Assembly (NCBI GenBank): GCA_910589415.1
Contig: OU342637.1
Span: forward strand, 26,697,162-26,761,161
Origin: Malachius bipustulatus
Lineage: Eukaryota; Arthropoda; Insecta; Coleoptera; Melyridae
Direction: 5' to 3'
Length of the DNA: 64,000 nt
The position numbers and the translations under genes were made by a program. The notes beneath the pieces are model-generated. The model was not told the origin of the DNA, made no database searches, and was given only the letters and a program-made list of their open reading frames with translations. Shown here in pieces: positions 47,762 to 55,976 of the stretch. Position 1 is the stretch's first letter. Every line of letters begins with the position of its first letter.

Positions 47762-49174
47762 TTGTACATAGCCTCCCCATTCCATGCAGGGCTCTGGTTT
47801 CGGGGAACATCATTTTCCCTAGCTTCTCGTGGGAACCACATGGAACCTAACAAGAACTTTAGCTCCGACGAGGGGAGCCATACCCTCGATCTCCCGGAAA
47901 CGGAAGAACTAATGGAGATTGGTACCAATCCGACTCCAAATAACAGTCCGACCCCGGAAGATCGGGAAAGGGTGACGTTAAAGTCCCCAATCCCCGAATC
48001 TACGGGTCAGGAAAAACTCTTGACTGAAGAGGGGTCCGATAAGACGGACCCTTCTTCAACAAGAAAACCACGACTATCCGGAGCCGCAAGGAAACGGCTT
48101 AGTCGTATGTTAAAAAGCGGGACTGACTACCAGACCGCTTTGAAAACAGTCCTCGACGAACGTGACGCAGCCGGATCAATGGGGAGGGGCTCAACCCCCC
48201 CAGAACGATCCGTCACTGCGAAGCGCGGGAGGTCGGAGGAAAGCACTCCAACTGAACAGAGGCCAAAAAGGCCCTGCGAGGAAGGAGCTGATAAGTTGTC
48301 ATATGGGGACGCTGCCGCGGGTGTACGGGTTGGGATTATCCACCCAGACCATCCGAGGGCGTCCCTGAGTGACGAGCAACTGGGCACTGTGCAGAGGTCA
48401 ATCCTGACCGCTGTAGAGGAAATCCCAGACGGCGGGCCAGAGGTCAGATTCGAGCATTGCTCGAAACGGCCTGGATGGCTACTCATTACCTGCGCCGGGG
48501 AGAGGGCCGCCAACTGGTTGGAGGCTTCAGTTAATGACCTTAAACCGTGGGAGGGCGCTCTCCTAAAAGCGGTGAGAGGTGATGAGATCCCCAAACCTCA
48601 CATCTGTGTGGCCTTCATCCCGGATGATGACGAAAATCGCCTCACTCCGGATAGGGTGCTCACTAGGCTGAGGAAAATGAACACGGTTCTGAACACGCGG
48701 GAGTGGATTGTTCTACACCGCGAAAATTCGGGACCAGGTCAAACATGGACCTTCGCCGTCGACGAAGCGTCCATGAAAGGACTTGAAGGGCTAGGGTTCC
48801 GACCCTACTTCGGTCTCAATGGGAGGGTGCTTTTCCGCCCTAAGATCCGAGGTGGGGGAATAGCCCAAAAAGCCCCTCCAAATGAAGGTCTGATAAGAGA
48901 CCGGGCCCCCCCGAAGGTGAGCGAAAAACCGCCCCTTCTGGCAGGGGAGCACCCAAATCAAGCTGCCTTGGCAGGGCCGTCCGAGATGCGGGTTGCCCCA
49001 GATCAGAGCGGCCGCAAACCGCCTGGTAGGGGGACAGCCCCTCCTCGGCCTGGGCCGTCAGGGCACAAATACAAGGGGGGGAAGGGAAAAATGAACCGCC
49101 CCCCCAGACAGAAAGAAAGCTCTGGTGCTACCGGGAAGGACAAATCCGCCCGGCCTGCACCAGAAAAGAAATAA
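47762..49174 (+). CDS. LINE ORF1 protein (nucleic-acid-binding, gag-like)
   Basis: 470 codons from the first ATG. The second ATG at 47,840 (residue 27, MEPNKNFSSDEG) is the likelier start, because residues 1-26 look like translated leader. In order: an acidic, Ser/Pro-rich N-terminus, a basic helical patch (SGAARKRLSRMLKSGTDY, about residue 104), a low-complexity Glu/Arg region, then a folded domain around residues 175-360 (GIIHPDHPRASLSDEQL at about 190; ICVAFIPDDDENRLTPDRVL at about 280; RPYFGLNGRVLFRPK near 350), and a Pro/Gly/Lys-rich basic tail. The folded part recalls a domain of unknown function common in ORF1s of insect LINEs (DUF4780-like, from memory). No CCHC knuckles are present. 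By family analogy it binds the element RNA in the ribonucleoprotein. Confidence 0.88.
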   Translation: MYIASPFHAGLWFRGTSFSLASRGNHMEPNKNFSSDEGSHTLDLPETEELMEIGTNPTPNNSPTPEDRERVTLKSPIPESTGQEKLLTEEGSDKTDPSSTRKPRLSGAARKRLSRMLKSGTDYQTALKTVLDERDAAGSMGRGSTPPERSVTAKRGRSEESTPTEQRPKRPCEEGADKLSYGDAAAGVRVGIIHPDHPRASLSDEQLGTVQRSILTAVEEIPDGGPEVRFEHCSKRPGWLLITCAGERAANWLEASVNDLKPWEGALLKAVRGDEIPKPHICVAFIPDDDENRLTPDRVLTRLRKMNTVLNTREWIVLHRENSGPGQTWTFAVDEASMKGLEGLGFRPYFGLNGRVLFRPKIRGGGIAQKAPPNEGLIRDRAPPKVSEKPPLLAGEHPNQAALAGPSEMRVAPDQSGRKPPGRGTAPPRPGPSGHKYKGGKGKMNRPPRQKESSGATGKDKSARPAPEKK

Positions 49175-49201
49175 CCCCTCCCCCCTCACCCCATACCCTT
49201 C

Positions 49202-52200
49202 ATGTGCCTAACATCCCAATCTACCACCCAATTTCCCCTCCACAATTCCCACATAAAATGTATACAACTCAACCTCCAACATGCCACAGCAGCAAGTTAT
49301 GTTCTTGGCAGGAGGTTCATAAGAGAGCAATTTGACATTGCGCTACTCCAGGAACCATGGCTGGACAAGTCTGGCAAAATAAGAGGCCTGGGAAACTTAT
49401 CTGCCAAGGTGATAGCAGTCGGCTCGGAGCATTCGCCGAGAGCCTGCATCTTGGTGAAGAACAACTTAAACTTCTATGTCCTTTCAGACTACTGCGCCCG
49501 AGACATTACGACAGTCAAAGTTACTCTCCCGGTGGGGAACAGCAGAACGGAATTAATCGTCTGCTCAGCATACTTCCCGGGAGATAGATCTGCCGAACAA
49601 CCTCCTCCTACAATAGTGCGAAATCTGGTCGCCTATTGTCGTGGGAACAACTTACAACTTATCGTTGGATGTGACGCAAACTCGCACCACCTAGCTTGGG
49701 GGAGCACGGACATCAACGAAAGAGGTGAGTCGCTTTATAACTTTATAATAGGTGAAAAACTTATTGTGAATAACATCGGCTCCAAACCAACCTTCGTCAC
49801 AAAAAATAGACAGGAGGTACTAGATATAACATTCAGCTCAAACTTTATAAGCAATAGGATAACCAACTGGCAGGTATCCTCTGAACCTTCCTGTTCAGAC
49901 CATAGACAAATAGTGTTCGACATCGAAATAGGTCATAGACCTATTGTGGAATATCGTGATCCAAAAAGAACAGACTGGAGCGGATATGAAAAATCCCTCC
50001 AGACTGGACTTGAGACCGTTATCCCCACAATAAAAAATCGTGATGATATTGAAATTGCGGCGGAACAAGTCCGGAACGCAATAATATCAGCCTATCACGA
50101 AAACTGTCCACCAAAAACGAAGAGAAACGACAGGAAAGTCGACTGGTGGAACAAAGACCTAGAGAAAAGAAGAAAAGAAGTTCGACGACTCTTCAATCGA
50201 GCTAAAGAGATGGGTAACTGGGATGAATACAGAACTAAGCTAACGGAGTACTACAAAGAGATCAGACGATCTAAAAGAGAGTCCTGGAGAAGGTTCTGCG
50301 AGAGCATCCATGATCTGCCTCGCAGCGCCAGAATTCACAAGATTCTCTCAAGAGATCCGACACAGCCATTTGGCTCGATAAAACGACCAGACGGTTCATT
50401 TACGGACTCAGAAAAGGAAACGTTAGAACTCCTAAAGGAAAATCACTTCCCAGGTAGCTCGCCTCTGTACAATCAGTGGCAGCTGAATTCCGGAGGACGT
50501 ATAAATCGACCTCAAAAATCGGAATGGAAAGTCTGCCGCTCGATCATTACAGCCAAGGCAATTGAAAACGCTGTAAAAACTTTTCAGCCTTTCAAGACAC
50601 CTGGAGAGGACGGCATCTTTCCTGCCCTATTACAAAGGGGCATAAAGATACTGACGTCCTCTCTTATAAAATTATTTAGGGCTAGTCTGGCATGGAACTA
50701 CATCCCATCCAGCTGGGCGGCAACAAGGGTGGTGTACGTTCCCAAAGTGGGCCGTACAGAGCCACACCCTAAGTCATTCAGACCCATTAGCCTTACATCC
50801 TTTATACTGAAAAGTCTAGAGAGAATACTGGATGTACACATCAGGAGGAGTGTCTTAGTTTCACACCCTCTGAATGTGCACCAGTATGCCTATCAAGCTG
50901 GCAAATCAACCGATTTGGCACTTAATAACCTCGTGGGGAAGATCACCAAGTCTCTTGACAACAAAGAGATCATGGTGGGAGTCTTCCTCGACATAGAAGG
51001 AGCATTTAACAATGCATTACCAAACTCACTGTATGAAGCAGCAGTTTCCAGAGGAATAGAACCGGTCATAAACGGCTGGATCCGTAATATGCTAGATAGT
51101 AGGATGATAACGACCTCGATGGGAGGAGTTGAAGTCAGTTTCAGGCCGGGGAGAGGGTGCCCACAGGGAGGAGTACTCTCCCCCCTACTATGGACCCTTC
51201 TTGTAGACGACCTGCTGGCGATCCTCTCCCTATGGAGAGTTGAAGTTCAAGCATATGCGGATGACCTTGTAATAATGATCAAAGGAAACTCCGAGAGGAC
51301 AATATCCAATGTCCTTCAGGAAGTTCTTCAAGTCACGTATCAGTGGTGCGAGAGGGAGCAGATGTCTGTAAATCCTCGCAAAACTGTTATAGTACCATTC
51401 ACTAGACGAAAAAGGCTGGAAGACCTTATACCACCTACTCTTCAAGGAGTAGTTATACCATTTGCGGAGGAGGCTAAATATCTAGGTATCACACTTGATA
51501 GGAAGCTACTATGGAACTCCCATCTGGAAAAGATTATCCACAGAGCAAAGCTCTCCCTATGGAGTTGCAAAAAGATCTGTGGAAGAACTTGGGGCACTGG
51601 TCCCAAGCAAATACACTGGATATATGTAACGATCATTAGGCCAATGATCGCATATGGCTGTGTAGCTTGGTGGTCCAAAGGCTTACAAGCCTTGGCCAAA
51701 ATGAAGCTGTCAAGTCTGCAAAGACAAGCATGCCTGGCAATCAGTGGAGCAATGAGCACCACACCGTCGGTGGCTATGGAAATACTTCTGGACCTTCCTC
51801 CACTCCATATATACTTGGAAAGAGAGGCCAGATGGACAACTTACAGACTACTACAGGTAGCACGAAGCACACAAATGGCTTGTGTCATGGAACGGACCAG
51901 TCTACTGGACGACACTCAAAGTCACAGTCTTCTGGGTATGCCCTCAGACATGATGCCATACACAACAAACCACTGCACTGCATACAACGTCCTCTTTCCA
52001 AGCAGAGACGAATGGGAGCGTAACTCAAACGACCTCCTCAAAGCAGACCTCACGTGGTTTACCGACGGTTCAAAGACTCCAACGGGAGTTGGATCCGGAG
52101 CGTACGACGCTGGGTCAAGACGAGAATTCTTTGCAAACCTGGGTCAGTACGCAACAATATTTCAGGCAGAAATTTATGCCATTGTACTCAGCGCGCAGAT

Positions 52201-52888
52201 GCTGGTTGAAACGCACTGCACGCAGAAAACAATTAAAATCTTCTCAGATAGCCAAGCGGCCCTAAAAGCCCTTTGCTCCATTCGTTGCAATTCCAAACTA
52301 GTATGGAACTGTCAAGCAGCACTCAATGAAGTAGCTAAAAACAATAACTTGACTCTGGTCTGGATTCCAGGTCACTCCGGCCTTGGAGAGAACGAAATAG
52401 CCGACTCTCTGGCTAGAAGAGCAACTGAATCCAAATTTACAGGACCGGAACCTGCTCTTGGCATATCCTCAAATACTGCCAAAACAACAATAGACACCTG
52501 GGCGGAAAACAAGGTACTTCGGTACTGGCAAACTCTACCAGGATTAACTCACTCTAAGACCTTCATTGAGGGACCCTCGAGAAACAGAGCTAAAAAGCTA
52601 CTGGAACTCAAAAGGACTGACCTAAGGGCCCTAATAGGCCTATACACAGGACACTGCAAAGTGAACCACCACTTACACAGGATGAATCTAGCCGATAACG
52701 CAGAATGTCGCCTGTGTTTGGAGGATGTAGAAACAGCAGAGCATGTACTATGCAACTGCCCCGCCTTGGGAAGAACCAGGCACTCAACGTTCGGAAAAGT
52801 ACTTCTCTCTCCGAGAGACCTGGATACATTCACACCATCTAAGGTCATTAGCTTTTTAAAAAGCAGTGGCCTGCTAGAGTGGATGTAA
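49202..52888 (+). CDS. LINE ORF2 polyprotein: AP endonuclease, reverse transcriptase, RNase H, zinc finger
   Basis: 1228 codons, uninterrupted. An APE-type endonuclease occupies about residues 15-245: QLNLQH, LLQEPW (catalytic Glu), GCDANSHH and SDHRQI (Asp 233/His 234). The reverse transcriptase (about 450-760) shows RPISLTSFILKSLERI, motif A VFLDIEGAFN, motif B GCPQGGVLSPLLW and the catalytic YADD at residues 685-688. RNase H (about 950-1085) has the acidic set: FTDGSK (Asp 955), QAEIYAI, IFSDSQAAL and ENEIADSLA. A finger C-x2-C-x8-H-x4-C starts at residue 1169. It nicks the target and copies the element RNA in place (target-primed reverse transcription). All key residues are present, so the protein may be functional. 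A dead relative of its 3' part lies at 10.2 kb. Confidence 0.95.
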   Translation: MCLTSQSTTQFPLHNSHIKCIQLNLQHATAASYVLGRRFIREQFDIALLQEPWLDKSGKIRGLGNLSAKVIAVGSEHSPRACILVKNNLNFYVLSDYCARDITTVKVTLPVGNSRTELIVCSAYFPGDRSAEQPPPTIVRNLVAYCRGNNLQLIVGCDANSHHLAWGSTDINERGESLYNFIIGEKLIVNNIGSKPTFVTKNRQEVLDITFSSNFISNRITNWQVSSEPSCSDHRQIVFDIEIGHRPIVEYRDPKRTDWSGYEKSLQTGLETVIPTIKNRDDIEIAAEQVRNAIISAYHENCPPKTKRNDRKVDWWNKDLEKRRKEVRRLFNRAKEMGNWDEYRTKLTEYYKEIRRSKRESWRRFCESIHDLPRSARIHKILSRDPTQPFGSIKRPDGSFTDSEKETLELLKENHFPGSSPLYNQWQLNSGGRINRPQKSEWKVCRSIITAKAIENAVKTFQPFKTPGEDGIFPALLQRGIKILTSSLIKLFRASLAWNYIPSSWAATRVVYVPKVGRTEPHPKSFRPISLTSFILKSLERILDVHIRRSVLVSHPLNVHQYAYQAGKSTDLALNNLVGKITKSLDNKEIMVGVFLDIEGAFNNALPNSLYEAAVSRGIEPVINGWIRNMLDSRMITTSMGGVEVSFRPGRGCPQGGVLSPLLWTLLVDDLLAILSLWRVEVQAYADDLVIMIKGNSERTISNVLQEVLQVTYQWCEREQMSVNPRKTVIVPFTRRKRLEDLIPPTLQGVVIPFAEEAKYLGITLDRKLLWNSHLEKIIHRAKLSLWSCKKICGRTWGTGPKQIHWIYVTIIRPMIAYGCVAWWSKGLQALAKMKLSSLQRQACLAISGAMSTTPSVAMEILLDLPPLHIYLEREARWTTYRLLQVARSTQMACVMERTSLLDDTQSHSLLGMPSDMMPYTTNHCTAYNVLFPSRDEWERNSNDLLKADLTWFTDGSKTPTGVGSGAYDAGSRREFFANLGQYATIFQAEIYAIVLSAQMLVETHCTQKTIKIFSDSQAALKALCSIRCNSKLVWNCQAALNEVAKNNNLTLVWIPGHSGLGENEIADSLARRATESKFTGPEPALGISSNTAKTTIDTWAENKVLRYWQTLPGLTHSKTFIEGPSRNRAKKLLELKRTDLRALIGLYTGHCKVNHHLHRMNLADNAECRLCLEDVETAEHVLCNCPALGRTRHSTFGKVLLSPRDLDTFTPSKVISFLKSSGLLEWM

Positions 52889-53272
52889 ATTACTTAGGTA
52901 TGAGCCACAATAGACCGCTTGGTCGCAGTGGAGGTGTCACTAATCGACCCACTCATTATATAACTAAACTAACTAACTAATCACTTGTATGTAGGTCACC
53001 CTGTATGTAAGCGAAACCCAAAATGTTGGATATCGTTGTAAAAAGAATTCAAGCAACTTTCAAATAATGTATTACTCAATATCTGTTCCCTATGATGATA
53101 AGCAAAGGGGTAGGTACCCCTGCCAAGGGGATGAACTTGGGTAGTTAAGTTGGTCACAAAGATAATTATGTCCCCCCCGATAACAAAATCGACCTATTTC
53201 GGAGTTTTTCGCATACATCTTCACTTTCCAAATTATTAGGCTTGTTACCTTTTCGATGGCCCACCCTGTATA

Positions 53273-53496
53273 AATAGCTAGTTTAAACGACTGAGTCATC
53301 TCCTTAGTCTTGGCAATTAGGGTGGATTACGTGAAAGCGGTTTGTCGTACATCAAGGACTCCCGCTAGCTCCAGCTCGGAAGGTGGATCAGGTTCAATCC
53401 GGTCAACAGCTCGGTCTTGATTCTCTAGGTTAGGAATGTGGTAATAGCTAGTGAGTCATCTCCTCACTAGGGCTGATAGTCAAGTCTTGGCTATTG
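53273..53496. other. Short spacer with repeated words between foldback elements
   Basis: gagtcatctcc occurs at about 53,291 and 53,452, and a B-box-like word (aggttcaatccgg) lies at about 53,390. This may be part of an older repeat; not assignable. Confidence 0.35.
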
Positions 53497-54349
53497 TACC
53501 GGGTGGTCCATCACTTATGTCCACCCCCGAAATAGAGGTTAATTCTAAAGATAAAAAATTGAAACTTTGAGGATTTGTGTAATTAATATAGGACCATATA
53601 ATGACATAATCAGATTAATTTTTTTTTTTTTTTTAGTTGAGCCATCAGCGATAAAAAACTGTAATTTGGTGTTAATGTGACCAAAATAAATTCGATTTTT
53701 CTTTAATACATCGATAGAAATCAATTAGGAATCTCAAAATCGCTTTAAAGAAATATCAAAAAACTAATTACAAGCCTTTAATTAAATAAAATACTTAAAA
53801 TATGGAAATGACAGCTAGAATGATTGATTTATGGAAGCAATAAAACTATCAGGATTTTGAAGGGCTGGTATAGCACAAATGTTAAGTAAACATATCCTAA
53901 GTAAACAATAAAGAAGCCCCATTCGAGTTCAATGGCACATTCTTCTGACTGCTTTGAAGATTATTTATGGTAGGTACCTACCCTCATTAGATTTGTCAGT
54001 TTTATTGCGCTACCATAATATCAATCAATTCACCTGTCATTTCCATATTTTAAGTATTTTATTTAATTAAAGGCTTGTAATTAGGTTTTTGATATTTATT
54101 TCCATCGATTTTGAGTTTATTAATCGATTTCTATCGATGTATTAAAGAAAAATCGAATTTATTTTGGTCACATTAACACCAAATTACAGTTTTTTATCGC
54201 TGATGGCTCAACTAAAAAAAAAAAATAATAATCTGATTATGTCATTATATGGTCCTATATTAATTACACAAATCCTCAAAGTTTCAATTTTTTATCTTTA
54301 AAATTAACCTCTATTTCGGGGGTGGACATAAGTGATGGACCACCCGGTA
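53497..54349. mobile_element. Foldback element with 315-bp arms
   Basis: Left arm 53,497-53,812 and right arm 54,036-54,349 are near-perfect reverse complements, from taccgggtggtccatcactt at the left tip to its complement ending cacccggta at the right tip. Differences are small: length of a T/A run and a few indels in the inner third. The 223-bp loop (53,813-54,035) is not palindromic and has no gene. The tips can be read as a TA dinucleotide on each side of CCGGGTGG, as expected if TA is the target. Transcripts would fold into long double-stranded RNA. No transposase present. Confidence 0.9.
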
Positions 54350-54540
54350 TAGGTGAATATGTTCGACTCATAGATGTAGATGCAATAGGCTATCCATGTG
54401 TTCTTATTTTTCCTTGTTTCCTGGTTTCTTTGTTTACTTGGTTCAGAATATGAATAAAGCCGTAGTTTTTGGAAGTCTTTGGCATCGGGACGTTATGCTT
54501 TTCTGGTCTTTGAACTTTTTTTTGCTTAAAATATCTGACA

Positions 54541-54978
54541 ATACAGGGTGTTACTTGCCTTTGCCGATATTGTTGAAATTTGGCACTGTTACTTGTAGTA
54601 ATGATGAATTCATTAAGCTCCCAATGGGTTAAAACGATTAAATCTAGTGGCGTCCAGTGGTGCACCCTCACTTATATTACTACAAAAGGAAAATTCAACG
54701 CCATTAACTTTTTTAAATTTCGATATTTGTTTCAGATTTAGCAACTAAAAATATAACTTTTATGTCTCTCGACTTTTCTTCGTATTCCCTATCGTTTCCT
54801 ATGAAAAAAATAAAAGCTGCTTCAAGGCATGTCGAAAAATTGATTTTATTTTTATGATTTCTTATTTGGTGATGCTTTAGAGTAAATCGATAGGAAAAAC
54901 AATATAAAAAACAGAAAAATATATTTTGACCTGCTTGATCTTAAGAAAATCAAATTTAAAAATTAAGTCAGTGGCGTA
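54541..54978 (+). mobile_element. Probable partial element with TACAGGGTG end
   Basis: Starts atacagggtgttacttgcc at 54,541, the same terminal style as neighbouring foldback elements, and runs without a palindromic partner to the start of the next element at 54,979. No coding sense. The call rests on the terminal motif and location only. Confidence 0.35.
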
Positions 54979-55976
54979 TACAGGGTTATGCAAATTTCAT
55001 GGTGTCAGTATTGGGATATCCTAAACCATAAGAGATACAGGGCTGCTTAAATTAGAGAAAAATTGCGCTGTTTTATGGCCATCTCGAATCCGTCAAAACA
55101 TGCAAGATATTTGTGACCGTTCCTGAAATATCCTGAAAAAACTGAAAAATCGAGAAATCTTATTTTTGGAATATCTTTCTTACCATTGGAAATTAATAAA
55201 TAATTTTTTGTAGCCTTACATAAGCCGTTATAAGCTATTTATCTGACGTTTCAAAAATTTTCACAGCCGACTAGATCCTAGAGTTTTCATAGTCAACTTT
55301 CGTTTTTCTTATGGCCGCCATATTATTTTTTTATGTCGTTCGATAAGAAAAAAATAATGTAAACGAAAAATTAATAAATTTTAGAAAAAAAAAATTGGAA
55401 AATTTTTATTCTTCTTTTTTCAAAAAAAAAAACAGATAGTTCTTAACTGAAATAGGCCAATATGAAGTCATACTGCTTGCCTTATAGGTTGTTAATTTCT
55501 CTATGATATTCGATCTAAAAACTTGTCTTTTTTTAGAAAAAAAAAGAACAAAAATTTTTGAAAGTTATTTTTTGAAGTTTATTAGTTTTTGGTTTCCATT
55601 ATTTTTTTCTTATCGAACGACATAAAAAATAATATGGCGGCCATAAGAAAAACGAAAGTTGACTATGAAAACTCTGGGATCTAGTCGGCTGTGAAAATTT
55701 TTGAAACGTCAGATAAATAGCTTATAACGGCTTATGTAAGGCTACAAAAAATTATTTATTAATTTCCAATGGTAAGAAAGATATTCCAAAAATAAGATTT
55801 CTCGATTTTTCAGTTTTTTCAGGATATTTCAGGAACGGTCACAGATATCTTGCATGTTTTGACGGATTCGAGATGGCCATAAAATAGCGCAACTTTTCTC
55901 TAATTTAAGCAACCCTGTATCTCTTATGGTTTAGGATATCCCAATACTGGCACCATGAAATTTGCATAACCCTGTA
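54979..55976. mobile_element. Foldback element with arms of about 400 bp
   Basis: Left tip tacagggttatgcaaatttc at 54,979 and right tip gaaatttgcataaccctgta ending 55,976 are exact complements. The match runs inward almost continuously for about 400 bp (for example gaaacgtcagataaatagct in the right arm against its complement near 55,225, and atggcggccataag against its complement at 55,311). The A/T-rich loop spans roughly 55,380-55,575. A few single-base differences separate the arms. No gene inside. It is a distinct family from the 53.5-kb element, as the arm sequences do not match. Confidence 0.9.

Larger units (their letters stand above)
47319..52980 (+). mobile_element. Full-length non-LTR retrotransposon (I-superfamily-like), apparently intact
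   Basis: About 5.66 kb. The 5' end starts cctgtgtggttgaggtaccc and the 3' end has a simple TAAC-rich tail (taactaaactaactaactaa). A direct repeat TAATCACTTGTA flanks it (47,307-47,318 and 52,978-52,989). Its first three bases may belong to the tail, so the target duplication is 9-12 bp. A GC-rich leader of about 440 bp precedes ORF1. ORF1 and ORF2 are both uninterrupted and separated by 27 bp. EN + RT + RNase H + CCHC in one ORF2 with a simple-repeat tail is the I-superfamily arrangement (I, Nimb and similar clades). The clade is not resolved here. Intact ORFs and clean duplication suggest recent insertion. Confidence 0.92.
46881..53260. mobile_element. Palindromic element interrupted by a full-length LINE
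   Basis: The left part (46,881-47,318) and right part (52,990-53,260) are inverted copies. gccatcgaaaaggtaacaag at 46,881 pairs with the reverse complement ending at 53,260. cctttgcttatcatcatag and ccaacattttgggtttcgctt have their partners at about 53,090 and 53,010. Without the insertion the element is about 710 bp. The centre holds an internal duplication of a gcccaacgaaaacgtaactc...cacttgta segment (47,118-47,156 and 47,283-47,318). The right end carries CCACCCTGTATA (TATACAGGGTGG inward); the matching left tip is lost. No transposase frame. Confidence 0.82.

Noticed and set aside
48127..48594. 155-codon minus-strand frame
   Set aside because: Antisense shadow of LINE ORF1; GC-rich coding DNA leaves few stops on the other strand.
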